In this document: piece by piece, positions 60,403 through 64,000 of the stretch
How the letters are laid out: each line of letters opens with the position of its first letter
How positions within the stretch are numbered: position 1 is the stretch's first letter
Assembly: GCA_015680865.1 (NCBI GenBank)
Contig: JADAKE010000014.1
Coordinates: forward strand, 62,001-126,000
Direction: 5' to 3'
Origin: Enterococcus lacertideformus
Lineage (GTDB): Bacteria; Bacillota; Bacilli; Lactobacillales; Enterococcaceae
Length of the DNA stretch: 64,000 nt
Position numbers and translations under genes: made by a program
The notes under the pieces: model-generated
Seen by the model: only the letters and a program-made list of their open reading frames with translations
The model's database searches: none
Told to the model about the DNA's origin: nothing

Positions 60403-61515
60403 ATGAAACATTTATCGGTTTTAATCAAACCAGCATCTTCGTTGTGTAATCTTTGCTGCAAGTATTGCTTTTATGCCAATGTCAGCTCACTCAGAGAGGT
60501 TCGTTCTTATGGGAAAATGAAACACGAGCTTGCGACGGCAATGCTGGAAAGTATTTATATCGATTTAGAAGATGGCGATAAATTAACGCTAACTTTTCAA
60601 GGTGGCGAACCAACTGCGGCAGGGTTAAGTTATTTTGAACATATTACTGATTTTGTAGCTCAGCAAAACAAACAAGTACACGTGAACTACGCAATTCAAA
60701 CTAATGGCATCCTTATTAATGATCAGTGGTGCAAATTTCTCAAAAAACATAATTTTCTTGTAGGATTATCCATTGATGGTCACCCGCTGTATCATGATTT
60801 TAATCGTGTAGATGCGAGAGGGAAAGGCACTTTTTATCGTGTATTAGAAACCAAGAAGCTATTTGATCGTTATGCTGTTGACTACAATGTTTTATGTGTA
60901 ATAACGAATCCGTTAGCAGAGGAGACAGAAAAAATTTTTCATTTCTTAAAGGAACAACGGATTGATTATTTCCAGTTTATCCCTTGTTTAGAAGACCTAG
61001 ATGCAAGAGAAGAAAGCAGCTATCCTTTAACGCCAAGAGGTTTTGCCAAGTTCTATCATAAAATGTTTCGATTCTGGCTTGATGAATTGCGGACAGGACG
61101 CTATATCAGTATCAAGTTATTTGATGATTTGATTAATTTGTTAGTTAGGCAGCAAGTAACTGCTTGCGGCATTCTTGGGAACTGCCAAGTTCAATACGTC
61201 ATTGAAGCAGATGGCAGTGTGTATCCTTGTGATTTCTATGTTCTAGATGAGTATAGAATTGGCTATATCCAAGAAAATACTTTACGAGAATTATTTGAAC
61301 AGGACGTTACCCATAAATTTGTTTGTGAACGACCAGCGACTCCTGAAAAATGCCTAAGTTGTCCATTCCAACAAATGTGCGGCGGCGGATGTAAACGAAT
61401 GAAGGACGCGGTGTACGTTGATGGATATGATTATTGTGGTTATCAGCAGCTCCTTCAAGAATTTATACCAAAAATAGAAGAAATATTGATTTTGTTGCGG
61501 GAGGTGAACGTGTAA
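60403..61515 (+). CDS. Anaerobic sulfatase-maturating enzyme (radical SAM, SPASM)
   Basis: Oxygen-independent enzyme that oxidises an active-site Cys or Ser of sulfatases to formylglycine. The 370-residue protein has the radical-SAM cluster motif Cys15-x3-Cys19-x2-Cys22 (LCNLCCKYCFYAN), the SAM-binding TFQGGEPTAAG, and a C-terminal SPASM domain with CGILGNCQVQYVIEADG, YPCDFYVLDE, CLSCPFQQMCGGGCKR and YDYCGYQ. All expected cysteines appear present. ATG follows AAAAAAGGTGAGGGA. It sits behind its presumed substrate gene, which is dead. Intact. Confidence 0.94.
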   Translation: MKHLSVLIKPASSLCNLCCKYCFYANVSSLREVRSYGKMKHELATAMLESIYIDLEDGDKLTLTFQGGEPTAAGLSYFEHITDFVAQQNKQVHVNYAIQTNGILINDQWCKFLKKHNFLVGLSIDGHPLYHDFNRVDARGKGTFYRVLETKKLFDRYAVDYNVLCVITNPLAEETEKIFHFLKEQRIDYFQFIPCLEDLDAREESSYPLTPRGFAKFYHKMFRFWLDELRTGRYISIKLFDDLINLLVRQQVTACGILGNCQVQYVIEADGSVYPCDFYVLDEYRIGYIQENTLRELFEQDVTHKFVCERPATPEKCLSCPFQQMCGGGCKRMKDAVYVDGYDYCGYQQLLQEFIPKIEEILILLREVNV

Positions 61516-62288
61516 TAGGAATTCTTTACTTTATTGTAATTGTCTTAGCCAATACGGTTGGAGCAGTTTCTGGAATGGGCGGCGGCGTTATTATTAAGCC
61601 CATTTTTGATTTCATTGGTGCGCATGATGTGGCAGCAATTTCCTTTTATTCTGCCACTGCGGTTTTTACGATGTCCGTTGTTTCTACTACACGTCAATTG
61701 ACTAGCAGGCACAAGTTTAGTTGGAAAATCATCAGTTGGGTATCTGTTGGAGCTGTGTTGGGAGGGATGTTAGGGGATCTAGCATTTGAAGCTTTTTTAA
61801 ACTGGTTTGGAAATAAGGATATCGTGCAATTGATTCAGATTGTACTAACAATGGTTACCTTGATTTTTGCTTTTGTGTATACGAAATACAATTGGAAAAA
61901 TTTTCGATTTACACATGTTGTTTGGTATTTTAATTGTGGTTTGATCCTAGGATTTTTAGCTAGTCTATTAGGGATTGGCGGCGGCCCAATAAATGTTTCG
62001 TTACTTATGCTGCTGTTCTCTTTGCCTATCAAGGATGCAACTGTTTATTCTATCTGTACGATTTTCTTTTCGCAGTTTGCCAAATTGCTTACAATTGCTT
62101 TTACGACAGGATTTAGCCGATATGATTTAACAATATTGTGGTTTGTGGTCCCAGCAGCAGTTATAGGGGGATTGCTAGGGGCAAAACTCAGTAATGTTTT
62201 ATCATCAGAAAAGGTTACCATTGTTTTTCAGAGTGTCATTCTTCTTGTGCTGTTCATCAATCTTTATAATGCCTATCAAATATTATAG
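61515..62288 (+). CDS. TSUP/TauE-family permease, start uncertain
   Basis: Membrane protein of about 258 residues with eight or so hydrophobic segments and the TSUP duplicate motifs AVSGMGGGVIIKPIFDFIGA and ASLLGIGGGPINVSLLM. The family exports sulfite, sulfate or organosulfur anions, which fits disposal of sulfate released by a sulfatase. GGGAGGTG lies at 61499-61506, but no ATG, GTG or TTG follows in this frame at proper spacing. The first codons are GTA ATA GGA ATT. Either a rare ATA/ATT start is used, or the start has been damaged. The earlier in-frame ATG at 61434 is inside the maturase gene. Confidence 0.8.
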   Translation: MGILYFIVIVLANTVGAVSGMGGGVIIKPIFDFIGAHDVAAISFYSATAVFTMSVVSTTRQLTSRHKFSWKIISWVSVGAVLGGMLGDLAFEAFLNWFGNKDIVQLIQIVLTMVTLIFAFVYTKYNWKNFRFTHVVWYFNCGLILGFLASLLGIGGGPINVSLLMLLFSLPIKDATVYSICTIFFSQFAKLLTIAFTTGFSRYDLTILWFVVPAAVIGGLLGAKLSNVLSSEKVTIVFQSVILLVLFINLYNAYQIL

Positions 62289-62303
62289 AAAGAGGGGAAC
62301 AGG

Positions 62304-63155
62304 ATGATTGCTATTCCAGAAGGAACGTTTCAAATTGGGACAAATCAACTAGATGGCTTCCCTACAGATAATGAAGGTCCGAAAATAACTATCCAACATC
62401 CTGCATTTATGATCGATGAAACAACCGTAACCAATAAAGAATTTGCTTTATTCGTTAAGGAAACTGGCTATATTACCGAAGCAGAGAAGTTTGGTTGGTC
62501 TTTTGTTTTTCATTATTTTTTGAGTGAAGTGACAAAAATGAAAAGTGGATTAGTTCCTAATATGGCTTGGTGGTATGCAGTAGCTGTTGCTGATTGGTCC
62601 CACCCTGAAGGAGCAGACTCTTCAATTGAAGACAGATGGGATCATCCGGTTGTTCAAGTCTCTCGAAATGATGCTGTTGCTTATTGTCAATGGACTGGCA
62701 AACGGCTACCTACTGAGGCAGAGTGGGAAATTGCTGCTAAAGGGGGAACTGAGTTTGAAAAATATTATTGGGGAAAAGAGTTCTTAAAAGATGGTGCTTA
62801 TCAATGTAACATTTGGCAAGGTGATTTTCCGAGAACAAATACGTTGGCAGATGGTTTTGCCAACACGGCTCCCGCCAAATGGTATGAAGCCAATGCCTAT
62901 GGGATGTATCAGCCTATTGGAAATGTATGGGAGTGGTGTAGTAATCCTGCGCGAGTTGATTTAACAGAATTTAAGGAAAAAAGCAGTGCTTATTACTGGT
63001 CACACCATCAAATAATCAATGATAAAACTTATGCTACGCGTGGAGGTTCATTTTTGTGTCATGAGTCTTATTGCAAACGATATCGGCTTTCCGCACGAAA
63101 TGGAAATACTGGAATGTCTGCTGCGAATAATCTAGGCTTTAGATGCGTAAAATAA
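62304..63155 (+). CDS. Formylglycine-generating enzyme (FGE/SUMF1 type)
   Basis: Copper- and oxygen-dependent sulfatase maturase. The 283-residue protein spans the FGE-sulfatase domain: MIAIPEGTFQIGTNQLDGFP, DETTVTNKEFALFVKETGY, WDHPVVQVSRNDAVAYCQWT, KRLPTEAEWEIAAKGG and GNVWEWCSNP. It ends in RGGSFLCHESYCKRYRLSAR with Cys252 and Cys257 spaced as the active-site pair of human FGE, so a true FGE is more likely than a generic SUMF1-domain protein. ATG follows AGAAAGAGGGGAACAGG. Last gene of the operon. It coexists with an anaerobic maturase for the same modification. Intact. Confidence 0.92.
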   Translation: MIAIPEGTFQIGTNQLDGFPTDNEGPKITIQHPAFMIDETTVTNKEFALFVKETGYITEAEKFGWSFVFHYFLSEVTKMKSGLVPNMAWWYAVAVADWSHPEGADSSIEDRWDHPVVQVSRNDAVAYCQWTGKRLPTEAEWEIAAKGGTEFEKYYWGKEFLKDGAYQCNIWQGDFPRTNTLADGFANTAPAKWYEANAYGMYQPIGNVWEWCSNPARVDLTEFKEKSSAYYWSHHQIINDKTYATRGGSFLCHESYCKRYRLSARNGNTGMSAANNLGFRCVK

Positions 63156-63159
63156 TTTA

Positions 63160-63438
63160 TTGTTTGAAGAAATCTCATTAAGTGTAGATAGTAGTGGCTC
63201 TTATTATTTTCCAAGTAAAAATTTAAGAAGAGTTGTGATAGTAATTAAAGTACAAAAAGTTGTTGACATTTTAAGCTTTAAAAAGAGAGGTTTTAATGAG
63301 CAAGAAATTGTTGTTCATTTAAATAAAGATACGCTGGTTGAAATTCTGAATTTTGATGATTTTATGAATAAGTCTGACGAAGGAACGGCTGATTACAAAA
63401 GAAGGACAAAAAATAAAATTCAGAATTTCAAAAAGTGA
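63160..63438 (+). CDS. Short hypothetical protein, possibly a fragment
   Basis: A 92-codon frame from TTG at 63160 with a lysine-rich C-terminus (YKRRTKNKIQNFKK). There is no clear ribosome binding site, and it begins five bases after the FGE stop. It could be the 3' end of a truncated gene or a weakly translated small protein. No family recognised. Confidence 0.35.
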   Translation: MFEEISLSVDSSGSYYFPSKNLRRVVIVIKVQKVVDILSFKKRGFNEQEIVVHLNKDTLVEILNFDDFMNKSDEGTADYKRRTKNKIQNFKK

Positions 63439-64000
63439 ATTTGTACTATACTTGGAAGATTAAATTTTCATTTTTATTCCGTAAACTGTACTTATTATAT
63501 GTAATTCGACTATGTGATATTTCATGAATGAGACAGAACTTAGTTGTGCCGCATTCATGAAATTGATTTATCCTTTTAATACAAAATCACTATATAGAAG
63601 ATCTAACATTTAAACGAAATGAAACGGTTTCATACCAGCCAATTTTACTTTTATCTGATTGATAATAGCTCTAATAGAATTTCCTTTACAATCGCTTTTT
63701 TCCATTCCTCAAAACTAGTAAAATACCTTTTATAATCATTTTTTGTTTCCTCAAACTGAAGAAAGCCTTTATTCATGAGTATATTTTTTTCGCTAAGATA
63801 TTCCTTTACTATTTTCAATTTGAATTCTGTTTCATCGTTCTTCGCAAGAATTCTCTCAAAGAAGTTGTGCGAGAAAACCGCAACTTTTTTAAATCCCCCC
63901 TTCTATCACATCTCCAATGCTTTTTTGTTTTGAGACAACTTATTTGGGGATTATTTCGAGTATGTTTATACTTAAAAGAGAATGGAAAGGAAGGTCCTAT
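63439..64000. other. Right end: gene relic and next gene's ribosome binding site
   Basis: On the minus strand, 63890-63640 reads as a protein-like frame (VAVFSHNFFERILAKNDET .. SFEEWKKAIVKEILLELLS) that has no start codon and is cut upstream by stops near a run of six G. It looks like the 3' end of a decayed gene. The last bases, AAAGGAAGGTCCTAT, look like a ribosome binding site for a plus-strand gene that begins at the window edge. Confidence 0.35.

Overview
The window is chromosomal DNA of a low-GC Firmicute, almost certainly Enterococcus (by recall closest to the E. faecium / E. hirae / E. durans group; this cannot be proved without a database). The basis is gene content and order: der-hup, TPR-ypiB, mazG-cca, thyA-folA, rbgA-rnhB-dprA-topA-trmFO-xerC-hslV-hslU-codY, parE-parC, pflB-pflA-ppaC. 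Strong AGGAGG-type ribosome binding sites and many U-tailed hairpin terminators fit the same picture. No rRNA, tRNA or CRISPR array was seen.

Layout. 1-5.7 kb: divergent sucrose locus (scrA broken; scrB and scrR intact), a repeat array, an IS end and a small membrane gene behind a perfect operator palindrome. 6-20.9 kb: housekeeping genes, interrupted by a dead ABC-F gene and a dead degV. 20.9-25.5 kb: accessory island with a truncated ISL3 transposase and a tandem pair of unrecognised genes that share a conserved leader, N-terminus and C-terminus around a divergent helical middle. 25.5-43 kb: core replication, repair and tRNA-modification genes, with hslU and an aldose-epimerase gene broken. 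43.1-48 kb: pyruvate formate-lyase locus with an intact Rex operator and promoter but inactivated pflB and pflA, then ppaC. 48-55.6 kb: small hypothetical and membrane genes, many decayed. 56-63.2 kb: a catabolite- and antitermination-controlled operon with PTS EIIBC and EIIA, a sulfatase, a radical-SAM sulfatase maturase (anSME), a TSUP permease and an FGE-type maturase.

Two themes stand out. First, there is heavy gene decay: about thirteen protein genes carry nonsense codons, frameshifts (often in A-tracts) or internal deletions, and several losses hit the catalytic step of a pathway whose other genes remain. Examples are a sulfatase whose active-site segment is deleted while both of its maturases survive, HslV without HslU, PflB and PflA lost behind an intact Rex box, and a PTS operon with two antiterminator RNA sites but a broken antiterminator gene. 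Second, intergenic regions hold two families of structured repeats. One is a roughly 115-bp three-stem imperfect hairpin occurring in arrays at four loci. The other is a 57-nt hairpin present twice, with a compensatory base-pair change.
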